Shown piece by piece: positions 50,112 to 59,660 of a stretch of DNA of 64,000 nucleotides. The notes beneath the pieces are model-generated. The model was not told where the DNA came from, ran no database searches, and was given only the letters and a program-made list of their open reading frames with translations. The stretch's first letter is position 1. Every line of letters begins with the position of its first letter. Source of the stretch: Phytomonospora endophytica (GTDB lineage Bacteria > Actinomycetota > Actinomycetes > Mycobacteriales > Micromonosporaceae); contig NZ_JACHGT010000013.1 of assembly GCF_014202425.1 (NCBI RefSeq), forward strand, positions 62,001 through 126,000. The letters run 5' to 3'. A program made the position numbers and the translations under genes.

Positions 50112-51929
50112 ATGGCAAACACTGTCTCGACCCGCCGGGGGGTCATCGACTCTGGTCAGGACGCGCTCATCCTCGGCGGCCTCCTGCTGGTCGCCGCCGG
50201 CTCCCTCGGTACGTGGACGACCGGGCAACTCGCCGGATTCATGGTCTATGGGACCTGGCCGACGGCGTCGCTTGGCGACGGCCTGCACGCTGCACTCCAC
50301 GTGCCTGCGCACCTCGATGACCCACGGCAGGCCTGGCCGCTCGCTGTCCGCGACGGTATCCCCGGACCGGTCCCGATCTATATCGCCGCGGTCGTCGTTC
50401 TCGCCGTCTTTGGCGTGGCTGGGTTCTTCGTCCTGCGGGCTTCGGGACGCGGTCGCCGGGTGCGTGGGTTCGCCACTCGTACTGAACTTGCCCGTGCGCT
50501 GTCCAAGGCCGCATGCCTGAAGAACGGTGCCCGCTTGCGGCCGTCGTTGCCAGCGAAGGCCGTCGAGGTCGACGATGTTGCCGTCAGACTCGGACGAGCC
50601 TTGCCGTCCAACATGGAGCTGTTCGCGCTCGTGGACCAGTCGGTGTGGTTGGAGGCGGCGCCTCGTATCGGCAAGTCCAGCCAGGTGATCATCCCGTGGT
50701 TGGGGCACTGGCGTGGTCCGGCGGTTGTCACCTCGGTCCGCCCTGACGTCATCGAGAACACCTATCAGGTCCGACAGGACCGTGGCCCGGTGGCGGTGAT
50801 GGACCTCAACGGCGGTGCTTGGCCGCACCGGTTGTCGTGGTCGCCACTGTCGGGGTGTGAAGAGTTCGACAAGGCCCGCGACCGCGCCGGAGTTTTGGTG
50901 ACCGTCGGGAAAGGGAATGACGACTCCAAAGGCGCCGGCTACTTCGGGATGACCGCCACCAACCTCCTCGCCGCGTGGATGCATGCCGCAGCTCTGCAGA
51001 ACCTGACTATGGAGTCGGTCCTTGAGTGGGCCATGGACGACACCAACAGCGAGTCGGTGGCGATCCTCAAGACTCACCCGAGCGCCGCACTGGGTGTTGG
51101 CACCATGCTCGACAGGATCTACAGTTCTCCCGAAGAGCCCAGGTCCTCGGTATGGACGACCGTGTTGACCGGTGTCGCTCCGCTGCTATCGAAGGCTGCG
51201 CGGGAGGTGTTCTGCCCCGCCACCGGGCATGGTCTGAACATCGAGGAGTTCCTCCGGGACAACGGAACCCTCTATCTGTTGATCCCTGAGCACCGGGCCA
51301 AAGATCTCGCTCCGCTGATCTCGGCGTTCGTCGACGAAGTCACTCACGTCGCGAAACGCCTCGCCGACCGCAACCCAGGGGGCAGGTTGGACCCGGCTTT
51401 GGGCATGTTCCTCGACGAGATCGGCAACGTTGCGCCGCTCCCCAATCTGGCCTCCCTGATGTCGTACGCGGGCGGCTCAGGCATCTTCATCACTGCGGTG
51501 TTCCAGTCCTTCGCCCAAGCCCGACAACGGTGGGGCCGCGACGGTGCCGACATGCTGTGGGCCGCCTCCACCACCAAGATCGCCCTCGGCGGCTTGTCCG
51601 GCGACGAACTGGAGGCATTCTCGAAGCTCACCGGCAGCTACGACCAGACGATCACCACTACGCAGCATGGACGCGGTGGCACCAGCACATCGACCTCGCT
51701 GCGGGAGCGGCCGACCATGTCGGCCAAGGGGATCCGGACCCTATCTGCCGATCGCCGTGAAGCACTGGTCATTCACTCCACGACACCGGCGATCAAGACG
51801 ATCATGCGCAGGCATTACGAGACCGCCGATGCCAAGACCTACGCGGCCTCGGTCGAGTACGTACATGGACTGACCACGGCCACGAAGGCATGGCCGATCA
51901 GTGACACACCGGTGGAGGTGGCGCCGTGA
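50112..51929 (+). CDS. type IV coupling protein (VirD4/TraG)
   Basis: This 605-residue protein has N-terminal membrane helices (residues 12-35 and 95-120), then the ATPase: Walker A-like EAAPRIGKSSQVIIPWLG, Walker B MFLDEIGNVAPLPNLASLMS and the TraM-recognition segment GIFITAVFQSFAQARQRWG. It brings the DNA-relaxase complex to the channel. No relaxase is seen in the window. The stop overlaps the next GTG. Confidence 0.9.
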   Translation: MANTVSTRRGVIDSGQDALILGGLLLVAAGSLGTWTTGQLAGFMVYGTWPTASLGDGLHAALHVPAHLDDPRQAWPLAVRDGIPGPVPIYIAAVVVLAVFGVAGFFVLRASGRGRRVRGFATRTELARALSKAACLKNGARLRPSLPAKAVEVDDVAVRLGRALPSNMELFALVDQSVWLEAAPRIGKSSQVIIPWLGHWRGPAVVTSVRPDVIENTYQVRQDRGPVAVMDLNGGAWPHRLSWSPLSGCEEFDKARDRAGVLVTVGKGNDDSKGAGYFGMTATNLLAAWMHAAALQNLTMESVLEWAMDDTNSESVAILKTHPSAALGVGTMLDRIYSSPEEPRSSVWTTVLTGVAPLLSKAAREVFCPATGHGLNIEEFLRDNGTLYLLIPEHRAKDLAPLISAFVDEVTHVAKRLADRNPGGRLDPALGMFLDEIGNVAPLPNLASLMSYAGGSGIFITAVFQSFAQARQRWGRDGADMLWAASTTKIALGGLSGDELEAFSKLTGSYDQTITTTQHGRGGTSTSTSLRERPTMSAKGIRTLSADRREALVIHSTTPAIKTIMRRHYETADAKTYAASVEYVHGLTTATKAWPISDTPVEVAP

Positions 51930-52807
51930 TCCGGTACCGGTGGATCGACCCGAATCAACCGCCCAGGCGAGAACGCAAGGGCCCGGTCCCGATGCCACGC
52001 GCGAAGACCAGCAGGACCCCCGGACGTCCACTGCGCATGCCACGCCGGGATCACGCCGCGCGAGAAGCGAACCCTGAGAAGCCGACCGCCCCGGAAGCAG
52101 AGAGAGTACCCACCGCAGAAAGCGCGAAGGATGCTCAAGGGTTCGGATCCTTGATCGAATGGCATGACCTCGACCCCGAGCAGCGCCAGCGAGAGTGGCT
52201 TGACCTCGTCGACTGGGTCGAGTGGCTCCACGACCGCTACGAGCTCTCCATCGCCGGACGCCTCCCGGAGTGCTGGCCGCAGCACCCCGGCCTCATCGAG
52301 GAACTCCGGGCGCTGAAGGCCTGGCGAGACCAGATCTACCAGTCCGACAGTCCGTCCGGGCAGGCCGCCCGGTCCTGGCACAACGACCTGCGCGGTTTTG
52401 CCACGGCGATGACGAACTTCTACGCCCAAGGCTGCCGCGCCCGCCCCGAGCACCGCACCCCGGTCGCGACCGAACAAGCGACCAAGCAGGGATGGATCGA
52501 CGCCGACCCCACCACCGGCATCCCCACCCGGCTTCTCGCACACGCATGGCGACCCCACCTCAGAGAAGGAGACGACGTGATCACCCATGAAGACATGCAG
52601 CAACACCTCGACGACGGCACCGCGGGCGTACTGAGCGTCGGCGTGGCCGAATACGTCCATCACCACGACGCATGGTGGGCCGCCACCGAGAACGGCTGGC
52701 TGAAGATCACCGACGAAGCCGTCACCCGCGAACTCGACACCGCCCAGACACGGCTCGCCGAACTCGTCGGCGCCGCCGAAGTCCACAAGCGCCTCTCCGG
52801 CCTCTAG
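51926..52807 (+). CDS. DUF4913-like conjugation-cluster protein
   Basis: In this 293-residue protein a basic Pro/Arg-rich N-terminus is followed by WLDLVDWVEWLHDRYELS, PECWPQHPGLIEELRALKAW and RSWHNDLRGFATAMTNFYAQ, the pattern of DUF4913 proteins of actinobacterial plasmids. The C-terminal part has AEYVHHHDAWWAATENGWLK, which resembles a segment of the small protein at 53867. It may be an accessory DNA-processing protein; function unknown. Confidence 0.65.
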   Translation: MIRYRWIDPNQPPRRERKGPVPMPRAKTSRTPGRPLRMPRRDHAAREANPEKPTAPEAERVPTAESAKDAQGFGSLIEWHDLDPEQRQREWLDLVDWVEWLHDRYELSIAGRLPECWPQHPGLIEELRALKAWRDQIYQSDSPSGQAARSWHNDLRGFATAMTNFYAQGCRARPEHRTPVATEQATKQGWIDADPTTGIPTRLLAHAWRPHLREGDDVITHEDMQQHLDDGTAGVLSVGVAEYVHHHDAWWAATENGWLKITDEAVTRELDTAQTRLAELVGAAEVHKRLSGL

Positions 52808-52826
52808 ACCGATAGGAGCGACCCAC

Positions 52827-53852
52827 ATGTCCTATGTGACCTTGCAGGCTGAGCAGGCACTCATCGGCGCCATGCTCGCCGACGAGCAGCCACCCGCCGT
52901 GGTCTATCAGCTGACGCCCGAATATTTCGACCATGCCGCCTACGGCGGCCTGTTCACCGAGCTCAAGACCCTGCGCGCCGACCACCCCGACCTGCGCGGC
53001 GATGACCTCCTCGCCGTGGCCGCTGTACGGTCCGCGTCACCGGGAATCGACGCCGAGCACCTGCAGCGCCTGCGCCGCCACTGCCCCAACTCCCGACACG
53101 TCGCCGCTTATGCCCAGCTGGTGCAGGCTAGCGGGTTCCGACGCATTGTCGCCTCCCACGCCACCCGCATCGCACAAGCCGCCGGCAGTGCCGAGCCCGG
53201 CGCCGCCCGCACCCACACCCAGCACCTTGCCGCTGCCTTGCAGCGCCACGCTGAAGTGTTCGCCACGGCACGAAGTCAGCCAGCGACGTGGCTGGCATCC
53301 GACCCTTCACCACGCCCAGTGCCCGCACCCGACAGCCGTGCCGGTCGAGAAGACGCTCTCCTCGCCGACGTGATGCGCCACCCCGAGCAGGCCGTCACCT
53401 TGGCGCGAACACTGCCTTCGGAGACTTTCACCAGCCAGCAGCGTCGCGAGGTATACGAGACGATCCTGTCCCTGGCCGTCGGCGGCGACAACGTCGATGC
53501 GGTCATCGTCGCCTGGGAACTCGACAACCAGCGCCGCCTCACCGCGATCCTCGACGGCTCAACGGTCGAACCCCGCGCCGGCGACCCCGATGCCGTCTAC
53601 ATCCAGCGCCTCAGCACCAGCGAACCCGAGCAGCGGGTCAGCGCCCTCGACATCGCAGCCGACCTCATCACAGAAGACCTCCACGCCACCCTGTCAGCGA
53701 ACCTCCCCGCCATCACCTACCAACCAGGTTCCGCTCCCCAACAGACGCCGCAGCCGCAACTCGGCCCCATCACCGGAGGCCTTGACCCCACCATCCAGGA
53801 CGTCGTCCCAGGACCCGTGAACGGCCAGTCCGGTCCGAGCCTGAAGCCGTAG
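52827..53852 (+). CDS. DnaB N-terminal-domain protein without helicase domain
   Basis: This 341-residue protein contains two DnaB-N units: residues 5-110 (LQAEQALIGAMLADEQPPAV, YFDHAAYGGLFTELKTLRAD) and 170-285 (REDALLADVMRHPEQAVTLA, FTSQQRREVYETILSLAVGG). The RecA-type helicase part is absent. Such proteins occur in SCO6880-type elements and may load or block the host DnaB at the transferred DNA. The Pro-rich tail looks disordered. Confidence 0.8.
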   Translation: MSYVTLQAEQALIGAMLADEQPPAVVYQLTPEYFDHAAYGGLFTELKTLRADHPDLRGDDLLAVAAVRSASPGIDAEHLQRLRRHCPNSRHVAAYAQLVQASGFRRIVASHATRIAQAAGSAEPGAARTHTQHLAAALQRHAEVFATARSQPATWLASDPSPRPVPAPDSRAGREDALLADVMRHPEQAVTLARTLPSETFTSQQRREVYETILSLAVGGDNVDAVIVAWELDNQRRLTAILDGSTVEPRAGDPDAVYIQRLSTSEPEQRVSALDIAADLITEDLHATLSANLPAITYQPGSAPQQTPQPQLGPITGGLDPTIQDVVPGPVNGQSGPSLKP

Positions 53853-53866
53853 AAGGGGAACCAACG

Positions 53867-54121
53867 ATGAACGACACCACACCCCGCACCGGCACCGAAG
53901 AACCCGCTGTCGTCTCCGCCGCAGACATGAACACCGCGATCGCCGACGGTTCGGCCGAATACCTCTCCGACGTCATGACCGGATTTGCGCGCTACCGCGA
54001 CCACTGGTGGGTCGAAGAGATCGAACGGTGGCTACTGGTCGACGACCCCGGCCTCGTAACGTTCCTCAACATTCACCGGCAGGCCGTGATCACTCGGATC
54101 GGCCTCATTAGAAGAACCTGA
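53867..54121 (+). CDS. small hypothetical protein
   Basis: In this 84-residue protein the segment AEYLSDVMTGFARYRDHWWV, followed by EEIERWLLVDDPG, resembles the C-terminal region of the DUF4913-like protein at 51926 (AEYVHHHDAWWAA). It is the last gene of the conjugation block, 14 bp after the DnaB-N gene. The following 167 bp hold no gene. Confidence 0.55.
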   Translation: MNDTTPRTGTEEPAVVSAADMNTAIADGSAEYLSDVMTGFARYRDHWWVEEIERWLLVDDPGLVTFLNIHRQAVITRIGLIRRT

Positions 54122-54288
54122 CCACTTGCCATGGCCAGCAGTGGGAGGTGGCGCCGATGCTGTTCCTTCAGCTTGATTCAGACGTCGTCCGAGGACTACG
54201 GCCCGCGACTAACGATCTTGCAAAAACTTGCGCTAAGGCTTGAGGTCCGCCAGATGTTGGTGTCGCAGGCATAGTCCACAGTGGTGGT

Positions 54289-55404
54289 ATGCCCACGATG
54301 CGTACAGCCACTTCGGTACCCGTGCTGCGGCGCCTTGCGCGAGAGCACTACAACGCCCCCGACGGGGTGCAGTTCTTCTACGACGCCATCAAGACAGGTC
54401 AGCAGCCGATCAGACCACCAGGGCCGGACGAGCGAGTCGCGAGGCTCCTGGCCGCTGCGGAAGCGAACCGGCTTGAGCAGGCGGAGCTGTGGTTCGTAGA
54501 CGAGGACCTGTGCACGTTGCTCGCGTCGGCGTGGCCGACAATGCCGCCTTTCGCGCCGATGGCGTCTGACCTGCCCTCGCCCTACGGGTTCGTGGTCTTC
54601 GCCGAACCGATCCACGAGGTTCCCGAGCCGGAAGGGATCGACTTCGCGGCCCTCGGCTTCGACCCGGAGATCGCCAAGGCGCACCAGGCCCTAGCGGACA
54701 TTCCGGCGAGGATCGTGGCCGCCTCCTGGGGGCCGATGCCACCATCCTTCGAGCGGCCCGACTGGAGAGCAGAAGGCCTGGAGCGGGTGTGGTTTTCCTT
54801 CTACTCTGAAACCCACGTGCACACTGACCTAGGCACGCAGTTGGCCAGAGGCATCGACCAGTTGCGCGCCATGCGGGCATCGAGGCCACCGGTGATGATC
54901 GACAACGAAGGCATCATCGCGTTGCGTCCCCCGGGAGCCCCGGTGGAGAAGTATCAGCTCGGTGGCGACAACGACCCCACGCGTGACACGCTGGTGTGGG
55001 CGCGCATGGTTCTGGGCGCCTTCCAGCTAGCGCGGCAAGCCAACCTCGCCGATGAGTCCGTCGAACGTACGCCACGGCCCGAACGCCGCCGCGCGATCAA
55101 AGACGGCATCCCCGAACGCGACGTGCGGATCATCAAGCTCCGCTCAGCGCTGGCAGCTGACCGTGACGATGAGGCTGGCTCGGACTCGGGCCGGGAGTAC
55201 CGGCACCGGTGGGTGGTGCGCGGGCATTGGCGCAACCATTGGTACCCGAGCCTCGGCGACCACCGCCCGAAGTGGATCGCCCCCTACCTCAAAGGCCCCG
55301 ATGGTGCGCCGCTACTCGGTGGGGAGAAGGTGCACGTCGCTTCTGTGCCGCCGCAGCCTCGCCAAGGACAGACCGATGCCGAGGCACCAGCCGTCGAGAG
55401 CTGA
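54289..55404 (+). CDS. hypothetical protein of mobile elements
   Basis: In this 371-residue protein the C-terminal part has RHRWVVRGHWRNHWYPSLGD, RPKWIAPYLKGPDGAPL and EKVHVASV, a pattern I know from actinomycete plasmid and phage hypothetical proteins. No enzyme motif is seen. The N-terminal half is mixed (FYDAIKTGQQPIRPPGPDER). ATG at 54289. Its role is unknown. Confidence 0.6.
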   Translation: MPTMRTATSVPVLRRLAREHYNAPDGVQFFYDAIKTGQQPIRPPGPDERVARLLAAAEANRLEQAELWFVDEDLCTLLASAWPTMPPFAPMASDLPSPYGFVVFAEPIHEVPEPEGIDFAALGFDPEIAKAHQALADIPARIVAASWGPMPPSFERPDWRAEGLERVWFSFYSETHVHTDLGTQLARGIDQLRAMRASRPPVMIDNEGIIALRPPGAPVEKYQLGGDNDPTRDTLVWARMVLGAFQLARQANLADESVERTPRPERRRAIKDGIPERDVRIIKLRSALAADRDDEAGSDSGREYRHRWVVRGHWRNHWYPSLGDHRPKWIAPYLKGPDGAPLLGGEKVHVASVPPQPRQGQTDAEAPAVES

Positions 55405-55514
55405 TCATGATTGGTCTGCCGATCCGGCGGCCAAGAGCAACGTTTATCGGCCCCACCTCTGAGTAAGGGTTGAAGAAGATCAGTAGAGGATCCTCGCATC
55501 CGATGCGACTGACG

Positions 55515-56021
55515 TCACCTGGGTTGGGATGCCCCACACGTTGAGCAGAAGATCCGCGAGACCGTGCAATCCTTTCCACAAGGACGCCAGTCTCGGCAAC
55601 GGTGGCATTCCTCGCGGCCGCGTTCCTGCGACGCCGAAGTCCAATACGTGTTGCACTTCCAGGCCCCGTCGCTGTCGTGAAGGGCTCGCGACCTGTCGTT
55701 CCAGACGAAATGGAACGCTCCTTGGACGGTGTAACCGCCGCCGTCGATGCGCACAGTGCCCGTATGTAGAACGCGGGACTGGTAGTCGGCTGTCATTTGT
55801 ACCAGGTTGGCGAGCTCCGCACGCCACGCCGTCAAGGCATGCTCCACGTCCTCCTCGTCGACCATCCACTGTCGTCCAACTTTGACAGCCGGGATGCGGT
55901 GGCCGCCGAGCGACACTGCGCCGTATTGGCGCGCCGAGTTGCGGTACCAGTCGTAGGCGTTGCTGTGGGCGCGAGGTTCACGTCGGTAGCGGTCCACGGC
56001 CTCGGACAGGGGGATGCGCAT
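55515..56021 (-). CDS. hypothetical protein with excisionase-like start
   Basis: In this 168-residue protein the N-terminus RIPLSEAVDRYRREPRAHSN, followed by RIPAVKVGRQWMVDEEDVEH, looks like a winged-helix MerR/excisionase motif. The C-terminal half is Cys-rich (WKCNTYW, CHRCRDWRPCGKDC, IFCSTCG), probably zinc-binding. No integrase is adjacent. ATG at 56021. Confidence 0.55.
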   Translation of the reverse strand: MRIPLSEAVDRYRREPRAHSNAYDWYRNSARQYGAVSLGGHRIPAVKVGRQWMVDEEDVEHALTAWRAELANLVQMTADYQSRVLHTGTVRIDGGGYTVQGAFHFVWNDRSRALHDSDGAWKCNTYWTSASQERGREECHRCRDWRPCGKDCTVSRIFCSTCGASQPR

Positions 56022-56087
56022 ATGGCCGACAGTACTCAGTCTGAGACTGATGAGCCCGTCACGTGAGATTCCGCCATTGATGAACTG

Positions 56088-56639
56088 TCAACCGTGTCGG
56101 CGATCGAGCAGCACTGCCTGCAGTCCGATTATCGAGGCAGAGCCCACGATCTCACCGGCTTCAATGCGCTCGGGAATCTCAGCCAACGGGATCCACGCGA
56201 TCTCCTCAGCCTCGTTGACATCCGTCCGTGCACCGGTGAATGTCGCACCGTGGGAAACGAACAAGTGCTGGGCCGAATCGGCGCTGGCGACCCACGGCTG
56301 AAACGAGATCAACGGCTTCAATGCCGCTGGGCGCCATCCCGTCTCCTCTTCGGCTTCCCGCGCCGCGCATACCGCCGGGTCCTCCTGCGGGTCGCAGTAC
56401 CCACCGGGGAGCTCCCATACCCATCGATCGATGACCCAACGATGCCGGTGCATAAGTAGTACACGGTCCTCTGGATCGATCAGCAACGCCATCGCCGACG
56501 CCGGAGCACGCAGGACGTACTGCTCAAACTCGACCCCGTCCGGCAAACGCACGTGCGCGATGCTCCACTTCGCCCGACGGGAGCCATCGATCTCATGCTC
56601 ACCGAGAATGGTCCACTGGGTGGGGCGATCTCGCGTCAT
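56088..56639 (-). CDS. NUDIX hydrolase
   Basis: In this 183-residue protein the full Nudix box is visible (GGYCDPQEDPAVCAAREAEE, ETGW), giving the G-x5-E-x7-REUxEExGU signature. The flanking PSGVEFEQYVLRAP-like strand and WIPLAEIPERIEAGEIVGSA fit ADP-ribose/ADP-sugar pyrophosphatases. It hydrolyses nucleoside-diphosphate-linked compounds; the exact substrate cannot be told. Confidence 0.9.
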   Translation of the reverse strand: MTRDRPTQWTILGEHEIDGSRRAKWSIAHVRLPDGVEFEQYVLRAPASAMALLIDPEDRVLLMHRHRWVIDRWVWELPGGYCDPQEDPAVCAAREAEEETGWRPAALKPLISFQPWVASADSAQHLFVSHGATFTGARTDVNEAEEIAWIPLAEIPERIEAGEIVGSASIIGLQAVLLDRRHG

Positions 56640-56769
56640 GGTGTCAGCCTACGGGCCGACGCTGAATGGCACGGGCGGTGAACTGCGAGGGTACGGGCTT
56701 CTCCGTGGCCAAGGGCAACACTCCAGTCAACCTCGGTGTCGGCGTGCTCCACCTCGTCGGTCACGCAGT

Positions 56770-57324
56770 TCAGTTTTGTTCAACAGGGCCGACAGTAGCA
56801 AACTGGGCGAGCTGTGCTTGCGCTTCCTCGAGGGTGGCGACCATGACGAAAGTCGAGGCACACCCGTGTTGCTTGACCCCGATGATGTAGCACTCGACGT
56901 CGGGCGGCTTGTGTAGCTCACCTCCAGTAGGTGGAGGAAGGCTCTTGGGAACGCGGGCGTAGCCTGCCTGGTTCGCCGGCAGTTGGTTTGACCGTGCTCC
57001 GGACTCTTGATGTTGCTGGCGTGTCTGGGTTTGATGGCTGGGACGTCGTGCAGTGATGGATTCTGGCCACAGCAAGCTGCGGATCTCCGCAGCGACCTCA
57101 GGAGGGATTGGTCCGGCGCGGTCGACGACTTGACGGGCGTGCTCCTCCATCTTGCGTTTCGACTCGGCTCTTGCTGCTTCCTGCGCAGCGTCTCGTGCCT
57201 TGCGTTTGCCTTGCTCGCGACAGTCTGTCGAGCAAAAGGTGCGGCGGCGTGGCGGAACCTGAGCACCACAGTTCTCGCAGAGGCGAGAGGGCGAAGTCCC
57301 TGCTGAGCGGTCTAGCGTACGCAT
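56770..57324 (-). CDS. hypothetical protein with zinc-ribbon start
   Basis: In this 184-residue protein near the N-terminus LCENCGAQVPPRRRTFCSTD, followed by CREQGKRK, forms a CxxC...CxxxC zinc knuckle, then a charged helix (ARDAAQEAARAESKRKMEEH) and a C-terminal alpha/beta piece (ECYIIGVKQHGCASTFVMVA). Not recognised. The start at 57324 (ATG) is preferred over GTG at 57369. The 291-bp stretch 57325-57615 holds nothing else credible. Confidence 0.5.
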   Translation of the reverse strand: MRTLDRSAGTSPSRLCENCGAQVPPRRRTFCSTDCREQGKRKARDAAQEAARAESKRKMEEHARQVVDRAGPIPPEVAAEIRSLLWPESITARRPSHQTQTRQQHQESGARSNQLPANQAGYARVPKSLPPPTGGELHKPPDVECYIIGVKQHGCASTFVMVATLEEAQAQLAQFATVGPVEQN

Positions 57325-57615
57325 TCGGAACGCTAACCCGTCTCCGTCCAAGATCTCGACTACGACCACCCGTTCGTGGAGCTTGGCTGGTCCCGGGCGT
57401 CGTTGTGACGAGCCGGTAGTCGCAACAGGGCCGCGAGCCGCGTTGGTTTGGAGCGGGAGGCGGGGCGCTCATACGCTCATGATGCGATCGGGCTGCCCGA
57501 AGGGCCGCCCGACACCAGTCCGAATCGGGCCCCGCAAGGGCCCCGCACCAAACCACCAGGCAGTGACTCGATGTCGTCAGGCAGACAGCGCACCGAGCCG
57601 AGTTTCGATGGCTGC

Positions 57616-57930
57616 CTACGGCACGGCAGGGCCTGACGTCGGCCCGGCTGGGAAGATGCGGAAACCGATGCTGGCGGACTCTTTCCGGGTCAACGCTCGG
57701 ATCCGCTCAACGAGTGCCAGCCCTGCCGAGCGTTCAATGTCGGGAGTGTCGGCGTCGCCGCTGAGGCTGATCACGCCAGCCGCGGCTCCCTCGCGCAGCA
57801 TGCGGTGGACTGTGGTCAGCACCCCTGATGTGGTGGGCAACTGAATCAGAATCGTTGACAGGATCTCGGCGTACAGCTCGAGTTCGGCGATGTTGCCTGG
57901 ATCGGCCCCGGGCGGCTCCGTGACTGTCAT
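57616..57930 (-). CDS. hypothetical protein
   Basis: In this 104-residue protein helix-rich LYAEILSTILIQLPTTSGVL, followed by TTVHRMLREGAAAGVISLSG, suggests a small four-helix or regulator-like domain. Not recognised. ATG at 57930; no strong ribosome site. Confidence 0.4.
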   Translation of the reverse strand: MTVTEPPGADPGNIAELELYAEILSTILIQLPTTSGVLTTVHRMLREGAAAGVISLSGDADTPDIERSAGLALVERIRALTRKESASIGFRIFPAGPTSGPAVP

Positions 57931-58071
57931 ACCGCGACAGTAGTTGGAGCGTGAGACCTAGCCGACCGCATACGTCACATCCGCTGAAGCCGACGACCAG
58001 TTCCACACGCAACCGTGGTCGCCGCTGACATCCGCCAGAGACCGTCCACGAGACGGCGTCCTCGAGATGGG

Positions 58072-58959
58072 CTATCGGTTGGCGGCCAGGACTCGGTCGG
58101 ATTCGGCGCGCAGGTCTCGCCATGCTTCGGCGGCGTCGGCGAGCTGGTCTTGGTGGGTTGTCTCGAAGGCAGCGAGGTCGGCGGCGCCGTCGGCCAGGAC
58201 GTGTTCGTGCAGAGGCCGCCGGCACTTGGCATCGGCGAGTGCGCCTTTGTTTTCGCGGCCCTCGGTGGCCTGCCGGAAGCCCGGCCACAGTTCGGGGCCG
58301 TCGTAGCCGTCGTGCTTGGTGTGGGCGTCGAAGCCCTGGTCGGCCAGGCAGTCCACCCACTGGTTTTGGAGCGCTTGGGCGGTGGGGGTGGCGGCGACTT
58401 TGACCAGGAGCGCGGTGAACTCCATGCCGACGCCCTGGAGGACGTCTGGTGGGTAGCTTTCGAACATCGGGCCGGTCCCTGCGGACATGCAGGTCTCGTT
58501 CATGTCATCGATCCAGCGCTGCTCGTCCTCTCCGGAGAGGTTTTCCATCCCCGTGGGGTGGAACTCGCCATCGGCGATGAAACCTTCGCTGGCGGCGAGT
58601 GCGGCCATCTCGGCGATCCCGAAGTCGTCGGTGATGTCGGCCCATGCGGTGATGTCGCCGGGCGGGCCGGGCCGGGTGAGGCGTCCGCCGACTACGTAGG
58701 GGGCGATCTGGTAGTCCCAGCCGCGTTCGCGCATGCACTCGGCGGTGGCGTTCCACATCAGGTAGTTGGCGACGGCGTTGCCGCGCAGCGAGTCGCGCGG
58801 GGTGCCCTCGATGAGGGTCCGCAGGCGCGTGTAGACCTCCCGACCAGCCTGGATCTGGTCGGCCGACGGGCCGTCGGCTTTGGCGCCGCTCGTGCAGCCG
58901 GTCAGTGCCGCGGTAGCGGCGAAAACGGTGATGACGGCGAGTAGGCGTGTGGCTTTCAC
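58072..58959 (-). CDS. lipoprotein, hypothetical
   Basis: In this 295-residue protein the signal peptide ends in the lipobox ALTGC (Cys at about 22). The mature part is helical with several conserved-looking Cys (TAECMRERGW, MNETCMSAG, VDCLADQG, AKCRRPL), probably disulphide-linked outside the cell. Actinomycete lipoproteins with CMxERGW motifs are common but of unknown role. GTG start after AAGGAG. The 446 bp from 58960 to 59405 hold no credible gene. Confidence 0.7.
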   Translation of the reverse strand: MKATRLLAVITVFAATAALTGCTSGAKADGPSADQIQAGREVYTRLRTLIEGTPRDSLRGNAVANYLMWNATAECMRERGWDYQIAPYVVGGRLTRPGPPGDITAWADITDDFGIAEMAALAASEGFIADGEFHPTGMENLSGEDEQRWIDDMNETCMSAGTGPMFESYPPDVLQGVGMEFTALLVKVAATPTAQALQNQWVDCLADQGFDAHTKHDGYDGPELWPGFRQATEGRENKGALADAKCRRPLHEHVLADGAADLAAFETTHQDQLADAAEAWRDLRAESDRVLAANR

Positions 58960-59405
58960 CGGCGATTCTCCTTGCTGGCGTGCTCGTTGCGGTGGGGCGG
59001 AAGGCTCCTGGACGTTCCGGCCTGGTGGCGACCGGCAATTAGGTCCAGGGAGTGCCCGGGACTGCTATTGGTGGTCGCGACGGCACCTTTACAACCGAGA
59101 GGATCTCGGTTTGGTGACGCGTGGCACTGGTGGATCCGGTTCGCCGACCGTGTGCGCCGTCGTCCAGTTACGACCCAACTGGGGCCCCGATCGACGAGTG
59201 GTCCCGCGTGTGGCACGCGTCTGTTGACCACGGTCGTCACCGCGCTGCGAACCTTGCAGGAACACAGACCACGAGCTTCGCTGGCTTGTTGGTGTCCGAT
59301 ATGGACCTGTCGCTGGCCGTCGATGTGAGCTGGGCGAGGATGTGTCAGTGCTCGGCGGTACAACCGTGCGGGAGTACCCACCCCTTGTAGACAAAGGAGT
59401 TGCCC

Positions 59406-59660
59406 GTGGCTTCCATCGATGACGTGTCTGCTGCCATCGAAACCCTCAAGGGCGCAATCGACGGAGCGATCAGCCAGGTCGGGGCGGCTGCCGGACAGGC
59501 CGATGAGCTGTACAGCCAGCTCCAGGGAGCCGGGGCCGAAGGGCTGGCCAACATCATCAACAACAGCAAGGACGGGTTGGAGAAGATCCGGGGCATCCTG
59601 GAGCAGGCCAAGAACGAGTCCGACACGGTGAAGTCGACCGTCGAGTCGGCTCGGGGTTGA
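59406..59660 (+). CDS. DUF6244-like small helical protein (locus B)
   Basis: This 84-residue protein is paralogous to the one at 37934 (MASIDDVSAAIETLKGAIDG; ends in SDTVKSTVESARG). GTG start after AAAGGAG. Its TGA stop at 59658 is followed without shift by an open frame that encodes a deaminase-type toxin domain, so it is either a separate small protein or the N-terminal domain of a toxin interrupted by a stop. Confidence 0.8.
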   Translation: MASIDDVSAAIETLKGAIDGAISQVGAAAGQADELYSQLQGAGAEGLANIINNSKDGLEKIRGILEQAKNESDTVKSTVESARG

